Below, piece by piece: positions 24,126 through 33,645 of a DNA stretch of 64,000 nucleotides; within the stretch, counting starts at the first letter, position 1; each line of letters starts with the position of its first letter. The notes under the pieces are model-generated. The model saw only the letters and a list, made by a program, of their open reading frames with translations. It did not search any database and had not been told where the DNA came from. Location: contig CAVKGV010000001.1 of NCBI GenBank assembly GCA_963656065.1, positions 337,207 through 401,206 on the forward strand. The letters run 5' to 3'. Source of the DNA: Hallerella sp963656065. GTDB taxonomy: Bacteria > Fibrobacterota > Fibrobacteria > Fibrobacterales > Fibrobacteraceae. The position numbers and the translations under genes are program-made.

Positions 24126-27100
24126 AGTTCCACCGCCATTTTTTTCGCCGTCGTAAAATCCGCCTTTCCCGAACCGAGCTTCGGAACCTGCGGAATGCAG
24201 AACGCCGCCCCGGGAATCATCAGTTGCGGGATTCCCGACCTTCGAAGTTCGCGCAAAATTTCGTCCGGGGACTTTTCGCCCGAATACAGAAGCACGATGC
24301 GTTCGCCCTTGATTTCATCGGGAATCGCGACTACGATAAAGTCAAATCCTTCCAGAACCTTCGTCTCGTTGATTTTTCCCTCGACCGCTCCGAGCGAAAT
24401 CATCTCGCCGCCGAGCTTCGCAAAACGGCTGTAACGATCGACGATTATCACAAAGCCGTCCTCGTCGAGTTTTCCCTTGTCCCCGGTCTTGTACCAGCGA
24501 TGATCGCCGATTTCCAAAATGACATTTTTTGTCCGCTCCGTATCCTTGAAATAGCCTTTCATCACCTGCGGCCCGCCGACGAGAATCATCCCCTCTTCGC
24601 CCTGGGGAAGTTCTTCGTTCGTCACCGGATCGATAATCTTCACGCCGACGCCCGGAATCGGCATCCCGACGGACGAAAGGTTCGAACACGGTTCCATCGT
24701 CAGAAAATCGTCGAGCAAGACGTCCTCCGTGTTGAACGTTGCAATCGGAGCCGTCTCCGTGCAGCCGTAGCCTTCGTAGATTTCCTTCTTGAACTTGCGC
24801 GCAAACAGGTCCCGGATTTCGGGCCGGAGACGTTCCGCCCCGGAAAGCACCAGGCGCAAATGCTTGAGGCACATCGGATGCACCCAGCGGTTCAAGCCGA
24901 CAGCCCGCAAGAAAGTCGGCGTTCCCACGAGAATCGTCACCCGGAACTCGGCGCAGACCCGCGCAATCGTCTTCACGTCGGTAGGCTCCGCGCAAGTCAC
25001 CAGGGGAATCCCCTCGAAAAGCGGCAAGAGAACCGTCACGGTCAACCCGAACGAATGGAATATCGGAAGCTCCGCGAGCATCACGTCGTTTGGCCGAAGC
25101 GTAAAGACCGCATTCGCCTGTTGCGTATTCGACACGAGATTCCGGTGCGAAAGCATCACGCCTTTGGGGGTTCCCTCCGAACCCGAACTGAAGAGAATGA
25201 CCGCTATATCGTCAGGCTTTGCGGACTTGACAAAGAAAAATTCAAGCAGGCGCGAAGGCAGGGCAAAGGCCGCGGCGAACGCCAGCGCACGGTGAAAAAA
25301 TCCGATCGACTTTTCCAAATCCTCCACGCAGACGAGCTTCGCGATTTTTCCCAGTACAAAGTAATCCTGCCCGCGCTTCTGCAGCTTGTCGAGAAACGCC
25401 CGGCTCGTAAAGACCGTCTGGATTTCGGTCCGCTCCACGCACTTGAGGACGGATTCCACACCGGATGTGTAGTTCAGATTGACGCTCGTCTTCCCGGCGC
25501 TCCAGATGGAAAGCATCAGCGAAATTCCTTCGGGCGACGGCGGAAGCATAAACCCGACGCGCTCTTCCCCCTTTGAAATTTTCCGAATCGCGCGCGAAAA
25601 ATTCAAAACCTGCCGGACGAGACCGTAACCCGTCAGGTGGTTTCCGAGCGGGCTGTAGATAGCGACCCGGTGCCGCACACGCCGCTTCGCCGCCGCAAGA
25701 AAAAACGGGACGATCGTCGGGTAGTAAGAAAGCGATTTCGCCCATGCGGACATCGAAAGTTCCCGCAAGATGTGCCGGAGATTCACCGGAGCCGTATCTG
25801 CCGGAAATTCCTTGCCAAAGGCAATCGAAACTACTCGGGTAAGCCTTTCCCCGAAGCTCACGCTCTCGCTCGCATAACTGTCCTTTCCGCCCCAGACGCC
25901 CTGGATGTAGAACGGGACGAGCTTTGCGTCCGTGTCACGGATGGCGCTTGAATAGTCGATGGAAAAACGCCCGATGTGGCACGATTTCGAAAGTTCCCCT
26001 TCCGGGAAAACGACGACCGCTTCGCCGTGGAGCAACGCCTTCCGGATTTCTTCCATGGCAGGTTCCGGATTCCGGCGGTTGATGCGTATCGCGCCGAGAA
26101 GCGAGAGAATCCAGCGGGAAAATCCGTGTTCGGACTTGTCCTCGTTTACCGCCATGCGAAGCGACCGCGGAGAAGCCATCTGCAAGAGGATCCAGTCGAT
26201 GGTGCTCGTGTGATTTCCGATCAAAAGCACGGGACCTTCTATCGGGATATTCTCGTTCCCGGTGATTTTCAAATCGTAGCGGAACATGTAGTAAGCGCGA
26301 AATACCGTGCGGAGGAGCGACTGGGGAAAACGGATGAACGCCCACACAAAGGCGGCAAAAAGGAAGAGCGAAAAGAGGAAGAGGAACGTTTCGCGGTCAA
26401 AAGATGTCGCTTTGAGGAGGAGAACTTCCAATCCCACGGCAAAAACCAGGAAGAGCATCGTCACCATGTTGGAAACGGCGACAATCCGCCCCGAAGACGC
26501 CGGACGGGAATAGAGCAAAAGGAGCGAGTTCAGGACCGTTCCGAGCGCCCCGAAGAAAAGTCCCAGGAACGCGTAGAGCATCCGGATGATGACGGGATTA
26601 TCCACGAACGGGATGAAGAACGCGCACACGCCGCAGCCGAGAACCGAAACGGGAATCAGCCCCACTTCGATAAAAAGGTGCGAAGAGCGCGAAGCGAGAT
26701 AGCCGCCAAAAATCATGCCCACCGCCGAAAAGACAAGGCCGTTCCGCACGATATCGACAAATCCTTCACCCGAAAGGTTCCAGGAGAGCATCACAAAGAC
26801 CTGTGCGAGCCCCCAGAAAACGGCAAGTCCGATGATGATGACCCGCGAAAGCCCGATGTACCACGTCGCATGGAAAATTCTCCCCGGCGAACGGATCTGC
26901 AGGGATTCGCGTTCGCGCCCCGTCCGCGGAATGAAAAACGCGGCCACAGACGAAAGGATCGACACCCCGACGAGAATCCAGAGCAGGTAATCCACGCCGA
27001 AAAGCGTTGCCGACTTGGAATAGAGACCGATTACCCCCACCGAAGCGACCAGCGCCCCGACAATCATCACGCTGAACATGTGGGCGACACCCGTCGCCAG

Positions 27101-27493
27101 GCGCTCCGACCCGAACATTTCCTTGACAATCCCATACTTGGCCGGGCTTCCCACGGCAAAGGCGGACGCGATGAGCGGAACAAACCACACAGCGACCTGC
27201 GGATAGCCTAGCGTCCAGAGGATGCCGACAGCAATCATTCCGGCACTCTGCCCCAGGGACGACCAGGCGACGACCCTGCCCTTTCCAAAGCGATCCGCGA
27301 GGAATCCCGCGAACGGAAACCAGAGCAAGTAGGGAACAAAAAACATCGCCTGCAAAACGGAACTGCCGACAAGAAACCCGGTATCCGCCTGCGAGTATTT
27401 GACCCACTGTTCAAGAAAAAGAAAAAGCCCCATCTGGATGAAAGATGAGGCAAAGACAGAAACCAAATAAGGGAACAGGCCTTTTATGCGCAT
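24110..27493 (-). CDS. LplT-PlsC-acyl-ACP synthetase fusion, second copy
   Basis: 1127 residues from the ATG at 27493 (AAAGGA 5 nt upstream). Residues about 1-400 form a 12-helix major-facilitator domain of the LplT type. About 410-610 is a PlsC-type acyltransferase with GNHTSTID (HX4D) and FPEGELSK. About 650-1127 is an AMP-forming acyl-ACP synthetase with FSSGSEGTPKG, YGCTETAP, YKTGDKGKLDEDGF and the C-terminal catalytic lysine in GSGKAD. Together they could import lysophospholipid, charge a fatty acid and reacylate. In E. coli the functions are split as lplT and aas. Follows copy 1 by 71 bp. Confidence 0.9.
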   Translation of the reverse strand: MRIKGLFPYLVSVFASSFIQMGLFLFLEQWVKYSQADTGFLVGSSVLQAMFFVPYLLWFPFAGFLADRFGKGRVVAWSSLGQSAGMIAVGILWTLGYPQVAVWFVPLIASAFAVGSPAKYGIVKEMFGSERLATGVAHMFSVMIVGALVASVGVIGLYSKSATLFGVDYLLWILVGVSILSSVAAFFIPRTGRERESLQIRSPGRIFHATWYIGLSRVIIIGLAVFWGLAQVFVMLSWNLSGEGFVDIVRNGLVFSAVGMIFGGYLASRSSHLFIEVGLIPVSVLGCGVCAFFIPFVDNPVIIRMLYAFLGLFFGALGTVLNSLLLLYSRPASSGRIVAVSNMVTMLFLVFAVGLEVLLLKATSFDRETFLFLFSLFLFAAFVWAFIRFPQSLLRTVFRAYYMFRYDLKITGNENIPIEGPVLLIGNHTSTIDWILLQMASPRSLRMAVNEDKSEHGFSRWILSLLGAIRINRRNPEPAMEEIRKALLHGEAVVVFPEGELSKSCHIGRFSIDYSSAIRDTDAKLVPFYIQGVWGGKDSYASESVSFGERLTRVVSIAFGKEFPADTAPVNLRHILRELSMSAWAKSLSYYPTIVPFFLAAAKRRVRHRVAIYSPLGNHLTGYGLVRQVLNFSRAIRKISKGEERVGFMLPPSPEGISLMLSIWSAGKTSVNLNYTSGVESVLKCVERTEIQTVFTSRAFLDKLQKRGQDYFVLGKIAKLVCVEDLEKSIGFFHRALAFAAAFALPSRLLEFFFVKSAKPDDIAVILFSSGSEGTPKGVMLSHRNLVSNTQQANAVFTLRPNDVMLAELPIFHSFGLTVTVLLPLFEGIPLVTCAEPTDVKTIARVCAEFRVTILVGTPTFLRAVGLNRWVHPMCLKHLRLVLSGAERLRPEIRDLFARKFKKEIYEGYGCTETAPIATFNTEDVLLDDFLTMEPCSNLSSVGMPIPGVGVKIIDPVTNEELPQGEEGMILVGGPQVMKGYFKDTERTKNVILEIGDHRWYKTGDKGKLDEDGFVIIVDRYSRFAKLGGEMISLGAVEGKINETKVLEGFDFIVVAIPDEIKGERIVLLYSGEKSPDEILRELRRSGIPQLMIPGAAFCIPQVPKLGSGKADFTTAKKMAVELCAKK

Positions 27494-27564
27494 GAAAATC
27501 CTTTGATTTGGACAAAAATTAGAAATACCGCAATCCCCTGCGCAGGCGCGCACAAGGGAATCCG

Positions 27565-30500
27565 CTATTTCTGGGCGAGTTCCAGCGCAATCTTCTTGGA
27601 AGCCTTGAAGTCCGCCTTTCCCGTCCCGAGCTTCGGAATCGCGGGAACCTTGAACGCCATGCCGGGAACCATCAACGGAGGAATCCCGGACTTGCGGAGC
27701 GCGCGGAGAATATCCGCCGGTTCCTGTTCGATGCCCGTATAAAGCAGCACGACGCATTCGCCCTTCGCGCTGTCGGGAATCGACGTCACCATGTAATCCC
27801 CGCCTTCGAGAATCTTCGTATCGTTGATGCGGAGTTCCACCGCCCCGAGCGAAATCATCTCGCCACCGAGCTTTGCAAAACGGCTGTAGCGATCGACAAT
27901 CGTGAGGAATCCGTCTTCGTCGAGATGTCCCTTGTCGCCCGTCCGATACCAGCGGCGCCCTTCGAGTTCGATGATCGCATCCTTCGTGTGCGAAGAATCC
28001 TTGAGGTAGCCTTTCATCACCTGGCAGCCGCCGATGAGAATCATGCCGTCCTCGCCGACGGGAAGTTCCTCGTTCGTATCGGGATCCACAATCTTGTAGA
28101 GCGTTCCCGGAAGCGGCATTCCCACCGTTCCCGGCTTGTTGTTCACCTGCATCGTGAGGAAGTCGTCAAGGAGAATGTTGTCGTAATTGACCGATGCGAC
28201 CGGAGCCGTTTCCGTGCAGCCGTAGCCTTCGAAAATTTCCTTGCCGAACTTGAGACGGAACGCGGTGCTGATTTCGGGCCGGAGCTTTTCCGCACCGGCG
28301 ATGATCATACGCAAATACTTGAAGCACATCGGGTGCACCCAGCGGTTCACCGTAAAAGCGCGAAGGAAAGTCGGCGTTCCCACAAAGGCCGTGACGCGGA
28401 ACTCGGCGCATACCCGGGCCATCGTCTTCACGTCCGTCGGATCGGCAACGACCACAATCGGCGTTCCCTCGACAAGGCAGAGCAGAACGTTCACCGTAAG
28501 CCCGAACGAGTGGAAGAGCGGAAGCTCCGCGAGCATCACGTCGGACTTGTTCGCATTAAAGATGCACGACAGCTGCTGGCAGTTGCCTATCATGTTGTAA
28601 TGCGTAAGCTCGACACCCTTGGGAATTCCTTCCGTCCCCGAACTGAAGAGAATCGCCGCGGTATCCGACAGTTGGATTTTCTTGAAGTAGAAAAACTTGA
28701 TGAGGAACGCCGGGAGAACGACGCCCACGACCATGTGGAAGAGCATCGAAATTTTCGGAATGCTTTTCAGGACGTCTTCCGCATAGACAAGTTTGCAGGA
28801 TTTCGAAAGAACCGTATAGTCGGTCCCTTTCTGCTTTAAACGTTCGAGGAACACGCGACTGGTGATGACCGTCTTTATGTCCGCGCGTTCCATGCACTTT
28901 AGCACGATATCGGGCGACGACGTGTAATTCAGGTTCACATTGACCATGCCGCGGACCCAGCCCGCAAGGTTCGCGATGACACCGCCACCGGACGGCGGAA
29001 GCATGATGCCGATATTCTTCTGCCCCGCAAGCATCTTCTTATAGACGCGGCTAAAGGCGAGCGTCGCGCAGAGAAGCTTGTAGCCCGAAAGATGCGCCCC
29101 GTCCGGGCTGTAGATGGAAGGTCCCGAACCGACGACCTTCTTGCAGGCCTTCAGCCAGGATTCCGCAATCGGCTTGTAATACTTGAGCGAATTGCTCCAG
29201 GCGTCGATGGAAATTTCCCGGACGATGTTCCGGATCCGGTTCGGCAACGTATCCTTCGAAACCGGAGCCCCGAAAGCGACCGTTATCACCCGCATGACTT
29301 TCGGTCCGAACAGCTGGGAATCGGAATAGGCGTAACGGCTCCCCCAGAGGCCCTGGATATAGAACGGCACGATGACCGCTTCCGTCCCCTCGATAGCCGC
29401 GGAGTAGTCCAGCCGGAAAGGTCCGATAAAAGGCGTCTTCGCGATTTCCCCTTCCGGGAACAGCACGACAGCTTCGCCAGCAAGAAGCGCCTCGTGAATA
29501 GCCTTCATTGCGTCCTTCGGATTCTTCCTGTGGATGCGGATGACGCCCATGCGTTTCAACACCCAGCGCAGATACCACTTTTCGAAATGGTCCTTGTTGC
29601 TTGCGATGCGGAGAGGCCGCGGAGTCGCCATTTGCAAAACAGCCCAGTCGATGAAACTGAAATGGTTGCCCATCAAGAGCACGGGTCCCTCGTCGGGAAT
29701 GTGTTGCAATCCCAGGACTTTCAATTTATAGGAACTGAAGAACGTGCGGAGAAGCGAACGGAGGAGGGCCTGCGGCAAATGCTTGAGCGAATAGGCGAAC
29801 CCGATGAAGGAAATCAGAGCGAGCAGCAAGAAGAAAATCGGAAAGGTCAGATGCTGTTCGTTCGGGAAGAGCTTCTGCGTATAATGGATGATGAGCGTTT
29901 CCAGTCCGAGGAAAAGTACCAGAATGACGATTTGAATCAGGTTCGACACGGCGAGGATCCGGCCCGAATTCGTCGGCACCGTATTGAACTGGAGAAGCGC
30001 GTTGAGCGTCACGAGAAACATGGAGCCGAAAAATCCGATGAGCAAGAAGACGATGTCAACCGCCACGGCAGAAGAAAGACCTGGAACGAGCAAGAGGCAA
30101 ATCGACGATCCGAGCGCCCCCATCGGGACAAGTCCCGTTTCGATAAAGTCCTTCGATGCCCGCGCCACGATAAACGACCCGAGCATCAGCCCTATCACGG
30201 CAAAGAAAATCCCGTTCTTGAACAGTGCAACCGTTTCGCTTCCCGAGGCATCCTGCTGGAAAACCATCACGAAAATCTGCACGCCCGCCCAGAAAATGGA
30301 AATGCCGACAATGCACGCCCGAACCGTCGGAAGCTTCCACGTGTGCACCACGTTCCGCATCATGGAAGAGCGCCGCGCCGAAGCGTATTCCCGCCCGACT
30401 TTCGGCACGAAGAACGCAAACACCGTCGAAAGCAGGCTCACCCCCATAAAGACCCACGGCCACGCAACGGTCTTCCGCAGGAACTCCTTCACCGTCGGAG

Positions 30501-31002
30501 CCGAATCAAACGTGGATTCCACCGCATCGAGTCCGGGGACCATCAAAGCGGCAAGCACGAGCGCCGTGACCGAAAAGATTTGGAGAAAACCGTTCGCATA
30601 GCCGAGGAGCTTCGTCCCGAACATTTCCTTGAGAATGCCATACTTGGCAGGGCTGTGCATCGCAAACGCCGAAGCGGTCAGAAGCGTAAAGAAGATGGCG
30701 AGATTGTAGAACTTAAGCGTGTAGAAGACGCCCGTCGCGATAAACGAAGCCGTCATCACAAGGGAACTCCAGGCGATGACGCGGCTCTTCGAAAAGCGGT
30801 TCGAAAAGACGCTCGCCGGAACCACCATATAGAGGAACGGCAAGAGGAAGAACGACTGCAGGAGCGCCCCCCAGAACAGAAGATCCGACCCGGAATAGTG
30901 TGTCGCGATGACCTTCTGCGTAAAGACAAAATGTCCCATCACGGCAAAGTTCGTAAAAAATATCGAAAGAAATAGGGGCCAGGCACCTTTGATTTTCCAC
31001 AT
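27565..31002 (-). CDS. LplT-PlsC-acyl-ACP synthetase fusion, first copy
   Basis: 1145 residues, same three-part order as the next gene. The ATG at 31002 has GAGG 7 nt upstream. Transporter domain about 1-410; acyltransferase with GNHFSFID and FPEGEIAK; AMP-binding domain with FSSGTEGIPKG, YGCTETAPVA, YRTGDKGHLDEDGF and GTGKAD. Active-site motifs are intact in both copies, so neither looks decayed. The copies are clearly diverged along their whole length, which points to an old duplication and possibly different lipid or fatty-acid preferences. Confidence 0.9.
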   Translation of the reverse strand: MWKIKGAWPLFLSIFFTNFAVMGHFVFTQKVIATHYSGSDLLFWGALLQSFFLLPFLYMVVPASVFSNRFSKSRVIAWSSLVMTASFIATGVFYTLKFYNLAIFFTLLTASAFAMHSPAKYGILKEMFGTKLLGYANGFLQIFSVTALVLAALMVPGLDAVESTFDSAPTVKEFLRKTVAWPWVFMGVSLLSTVFAFFVPKVGREYASARRSSMMRNVVHTWKLPTVRACIVGISIFWAGVQIFVMVFQQDASGSETVALFKNGIFFAVIGLMLGSFIVARASKDFIETGLVPMGALGSSICLLLVPGLSSAVAVDIVFLLIGFFGSMFLVTLNALLQFNTVPTNSGRILAVSNLIQIVILVLFLGLETLIIHYTQKLFPNEQHLTFPIFFLLLALISFIGFAYSLKHLPQALLRSLLRTFFSSYKLKVLGLQHIPDEGPVLLMGNHFSFIDWAVLQMATPRPLRIASNKDHFEKWYLRWVLKRMGVIRIHRKNPKDAMKAIHEALLAGEAVVLFPEGEIAKTPFIGPFRLDYSAAIEGTEAVIVPFYIQGLWGSRYAYSDSQLFGPKVMRVITVAFGAPVSKDTLPNRIRNIVREISIDAWSNSLKYYKPIAESWLKACKKVVGSGPSIYSPDGAHLSGYKLLCATLAFSRVYKKMLAGQKNIGIMLPPSGGGVIANLAGWVRGMVNVNLNYTSSPDIVLKCMERADIKTVITSRVFLERLKQKGTDYTVLSKSCKLVYAEDVLKSIPKISMLFHMVVGVVLPAFLIKFFYFKKIQLSDTAAILFSSGTEGIPKGVELTHYNMIGNCQQLSCIFNANKSDVMLAELPLFHSFGLTVNVLLCLVEGTPIVVVADPTDVKTMARVCAEFRVTAFVGTPTFLRAFTVNRWVHPMCFKYLRMIIAGAEKLRPEISTAFRLKFGKEIFEGYGCTETAPVASVNYDNILLDDFLTMQVNNKPGTVGMPLPGTLYKIVDPDTNEELPVGEDGMILIGGCQVMKGYLKDSSHTKDAIIELEGRRWYRTGDKGHLDEDGFLTIVDRYSRFAKLGGEMISLGAVELRINDTKILEGGDYMVTSIPDSAKGECVVLLYTGIEQEPADILRALRKSGIPPLMVPGMAFKVPAIPKLGTGKADFKASKKIALELAQK

Positions 31003-31023
31003 AGTCAAACCTCAAAAGAGCGA

Positions 31024-31836
31024 TTAAAACTTGGCGCGCAGAGCGCAGCCCAGGGTGAATCCGTCGAAGAGAAGCGCACCCTCGTTCGTATATTCCCAGA
31101 GCGGGATAGAAAAATAGGGTTCTACGTCGAATTTTCCGAGAGCGATGGTCACTTTCGGTTCAATAGAAATGGCCATGATGTAGCCGAAGTCGTCATCGCC
31201 CGAATTGCCTACCGCGCGGACATTTCCCGGCGTATTGGAAACCCAGGAATCGTCGTTCCCGAACTGGAACTCGAACGGGAAACCCAAGCCCAGACGGATC
31301 AGCCCGAAATTGAACTCGGGACGCACCAGAAAATAGAGTTCGTCCGCGGAATGCTTGTTGAAATCCCAGAAATACCAAGAATGGAGACGGACACCGAACG
31401 ACTCCCAGTTGCCGTAAAAGTTCGTTCCGCCGAAAACCAACGCCGGAGAAGGGTTTTCCCCGTTGCCGAGAAGCTTCTTGTTGCCTGCGGGAAACACGAA
31501 TTCCAGGAAACCAGCCGAAGAGGCTCCACCGTATTTAAGTCCCAACATCGGACCCCATGCACCCGCCGAGTTTTTGAGACCGTCATCCCGGAGCGGATAG
31601 GAAAAGTTGAATTCCAGCCCCTTGACCGGACGGATGCGGACCGTCGGAACCAGGTTCAGCTGCGACTCCTTGTCGGACAGGGACCTGTCATTCCCGTCGT
31701 GGTAAACCGACCGGTAAAACGCGCCATAGGCATTCAGTTCCACTTCGAATGTCGAAGGGATGACGCCGTATTCGTTCCACATGGAATATGCGGAAGAAAA
31801 AACGAGCAGAAAGCTCACGAAAATCCATTTTTTCAT
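31024..31836 (-). CDS. Probable outer-membrane beta-barrel protein
   Basis: 270 residues: signal peptide (MKKWIFVSFLLVFSSAYS), then alternating amphipathic strands rich in aromatic residues and glycine (EFNFSYPLRD, FNFGLIRLGLGFPFEFQFG), ending in ...GCALRAKF, the C-terminal phenylalanine typical of proteins inserted by the BAM complex. No specific family is recognised; the size suits a 10-12-strand barrel. AAGG precedes the ATG. It is 21 bp upstream of the first fusion gene, so a role in lipid or fatty-acid uptake is possible but only by position. Confidence 0.75.
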   Translation of the reverse strand: MKKWIFVSFLLVFSSAYSMWNEYGVIPSTFEVELNAYGAFYRSVYHDGNDRSLSDKESQLNLVPTVRIRPVKGLEFNFSYPLRDDGLKNSAGAWGPMLGLKYGGASSAGFLEFVFPAGNKKLLGNGENPSPALVFGGTNFYGNWESFGVRLHSWYFWDFNKHSADELYFLVRPEFNFGLIRLGLGFPFEFQFGNDDSWVSNTPGNVRAVGNSGDDDFGYIMAISIEPKVTIALGKFDVEPYFSIPLWEYTNEGALLFDGFTLGCALRAKF

Positions 31837-31883
31837 AAAAAACCTTGGTGCAAAATTTATCGCGATTTTACAAAGATAGCTTT

Positions 31884-33254
31884 TTAGCCGAGGAGCGTTT
31901 CCAGTTCGTCGATTTCCCGCGGAATATCCCGCGAAAGGTCTTCGCAGCCGGATTCGGTCACAAGCAGGTCGTTCTCGATGCGAATGCCGATATCTTCCGC
32001 GTAGCGGACATTTTCCAGTTCGATTTCAAAATGCCCGTAAAGGCCCGGCTCGTTCGAAATCATCATCCCCGGTTCGAGAGGACGCTTCGCGTATAGGCGG
32101 AACGGGTCCCCCTCGTGAATCTGCTCGCCTATCAGATGGCTCACCCCGTGCGGACGTTTCTCGTAGAGCAGCTTGCATTTGCCGCCGAGCGAGAGGAAGC
32201 GTTCCGAAAGGGCGTTCTCGATAAAATTCCACACAAGCGCATCCAGGTCGGCGAGTTTCGCACCGGGCTTCACGTTTTTCGCATGGAACTTCTGCGCGTC
32301 GAGAACAATCGAGTAGAGGATTTTTTGCAGCGGATTGAAGCGCCCGCCCACAGGAATCGTCCGGGAGATGTCGCTGTGCTGCGTCCCGATGCGCACACCG
32401 AAATCGAGCAGGAGCAGCTTTCCCGGTTCGAGCGGTTCATCCTTCTTTACGTAATGCAGACAGCAAGCGTTCTTCCCGTTCGCAACAATCGTCGGAAATG
32501 CGAGATCGCCATCGCTTCGCACCTGCATCCAGTAATCGAGGAACAGTCCCACGTCGCGTTCGCTCTTCATGTCTTTCAGGCTTCCGAGAAGCTCGACAAA
32601 GGCTTCCTTCGAAACGCTTTCCGCCCGGCGAACGTCCCTTATCCGCAAGGAATCCAGCACGACCCGCAGGGCAAAGTGTTTCCCGGCGAGGCTCCGGATT
32701 TCCGTTTTGGGTTCAAAGCGGCACTTAAGTTCCGCGGCGAACTTCGCATTGTGATCGTCCATGACGCTTTTCCGCTTCCCTTCGGAAAAAAATTCGAGAT
32801 AAAAGGCTTCGAGAAATTCCGGTTTTCTCTCTTCGACTTTTCGGGAAAGATAATTCCAGAACTCGAATTCGGGAAGGATCGTTTCAAAGCCTGTCAAGCG
32901 CCGCATTTCGTCTAGGCCTTCTTCGGAATAGGCGAGCTTTGCCCCTGTCCAAAATTCCTTGTTCGCGTCTTTCAGCGGCAAAAACAGGACTTCCCGCTCC
33001 CGGGCGTTTTCCGCAAACGGGTCAAGCAGAAGCTTGCACCCCGCCTGGTTTACGCCCGTCAGAAAAAGAAACGCCGGATCCTGGACGAAGCGCGTCCACG
33101 TACTGGCGAAGACCTCTTCCGAACCGGGGTCCCGCTCCATTCCGTCAAAGACTCCGATGGATTCCAACTTGCCTAGCAAGGACATTCTCCGCGAACGGTA
33201 AATTTCCGGTGATGCGCCGGAAGGCTCCAAAAAGACCTGGGAATAACGATTCAT
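31884..33254 (-). CDS. M24-family metallopeptidase (Xaa-Pro aminopeptidase)
   Basis: Removes N-terminal residues preceding proline. It has 456 residues with an N-terminal aminopeptidase-P domain (FLFLTGVNQAGCKLLLDP) and a C-terminal pita-bread domain. The five metal ligands are visible: D in LLLDFGVR, D in QHSDISRT, H in RPHGVSHLIG, E in ISNEPGLY and E in GIRIENDLLVTE. The catalytic domain is therefore complete. A TAGATT hexamer lies 7 nt before the ATG and there is no Shine-Dalgarno. The lack of a signal peptide suggests a cytosolic enzyme. Confidence 0.93.
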   Translation of the reverse strand: MNRYSQVFLEPSGASPEIYRSRRMSLLGKLESIGVFDGMERDPGSEEVFASTWTRFVQDPAFLFLTGVNQAGCKLLLDPFAENAREREVLFLPLKDANKEFWTGAKLAYSEEGLDEMRRLTGFETILPEFEFWNYLSRKVEERKPEFLEAFYLEFFSEGKRKSVMDDHNAKFAAELKCRFEPKTEIRSLAGKHFALRVVLDSLRIRDVRRAESVSKEAFVELLGSLKDMKSERDVGLFLDYWMQVRSDGDLAFPTIVANGKNACCLHYVKKDEPLEPGKLLLLDFGVRIGTQHSDISRTIPVGGRFNPLQKILYSIVLDAQKFHAKNVKPGAKLADLDALVWNFIENALSERFLSLGGKCKLLYEKRPHGVSHLIGEQIHEGDPFRLYAKRPLEPGMMISNEPGLYGHFEIELENVRYAEDIGIRIENDLLVTESGCEDLSRDIPREIDELETLLG

Positions 33255-33261
33255 GGGATAA

Positions 33262-33267
33262 AATCTA
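33262..33267 (-). promoter_or_regulatory. TAGATT hexamer before the M24 peptidase gene
   Basis: Seven nucleotides before the ATG at 33254; TAGATTTTATCC here matches the sequence before the ATG at 44430 exactly. Confidence 0.5.
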
Positions 33268-33345
33268 AAATTTTTACCTTCCCCGATTCAAAACTTCCCT
33301 TTTTTCTATATATATTTCAAGAAACATCTTTTGCATGGAGCTACA

Positions 33346-33639
33346 ATGTCTTTATCTCAAATCTGGAAACTCGCCCTTGCGTCCCTTTGCGCTCTCTCGC
33401 TCGCTGCGTGCGCCGGTTCTCGCCAGGGTTCAAGCGATACAACCGACGGTGTCGAATACTCCGAAGACGGAAGCGAAAGCACCGAAAACAAAAAAGTCGA
33501 TGAAGACGAACTGAAAAAGACCCAGGAAGAAGCTGTCAAGGCGACCGAAGAAAATCACGAGCTCCGCCGCCAGATTTTCGAAGCCAAGACGAAGCTCGGC
33601 ATTTCGACGCAGACAGAAGAAGCTGCCGACGCCCAGTAA
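33346..33639 (+). CDS. Small coiled-coil lipoprotein
   Basis: 97 residues. Signal peptide MSLSQIWKLALASLCALSLA with lipobox LAAC, then a Ser/Asp/Glu-rich linker and a charged helix with heptad-like pattern (DELKKTQEEAVKATEENHEL). The start is the ATG at 33346 with GGAG 5 nt upstream. Composition recalls Lpp- or Pal-associated envelope spacers, but there is no C-terminal Lys-anchored peptidoglycan motif. It is followed by phoH after 6 bp and is probably transcribed with it. Confidence 0.8.
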   Translation: MSLSQIWKLALASLCALSLAACAGSRQGSSDTTDGVEYSEDGSESTENKKVDEDELKKTQEEAVKATEENHELRRQIFEAKTKLGISTQTEEAADAQ

Positions 33640-33645
33640 TCTTCG

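Noticed and set aside
29092..30975. A 627-codon plus-strand open frame
   Set aside because: It lies entirely opposite the first LplT-PlsC-Aas gene, has no family features, and is rich in Arg/His/Glu, as shadows of a biased GC-rich gene usually are.
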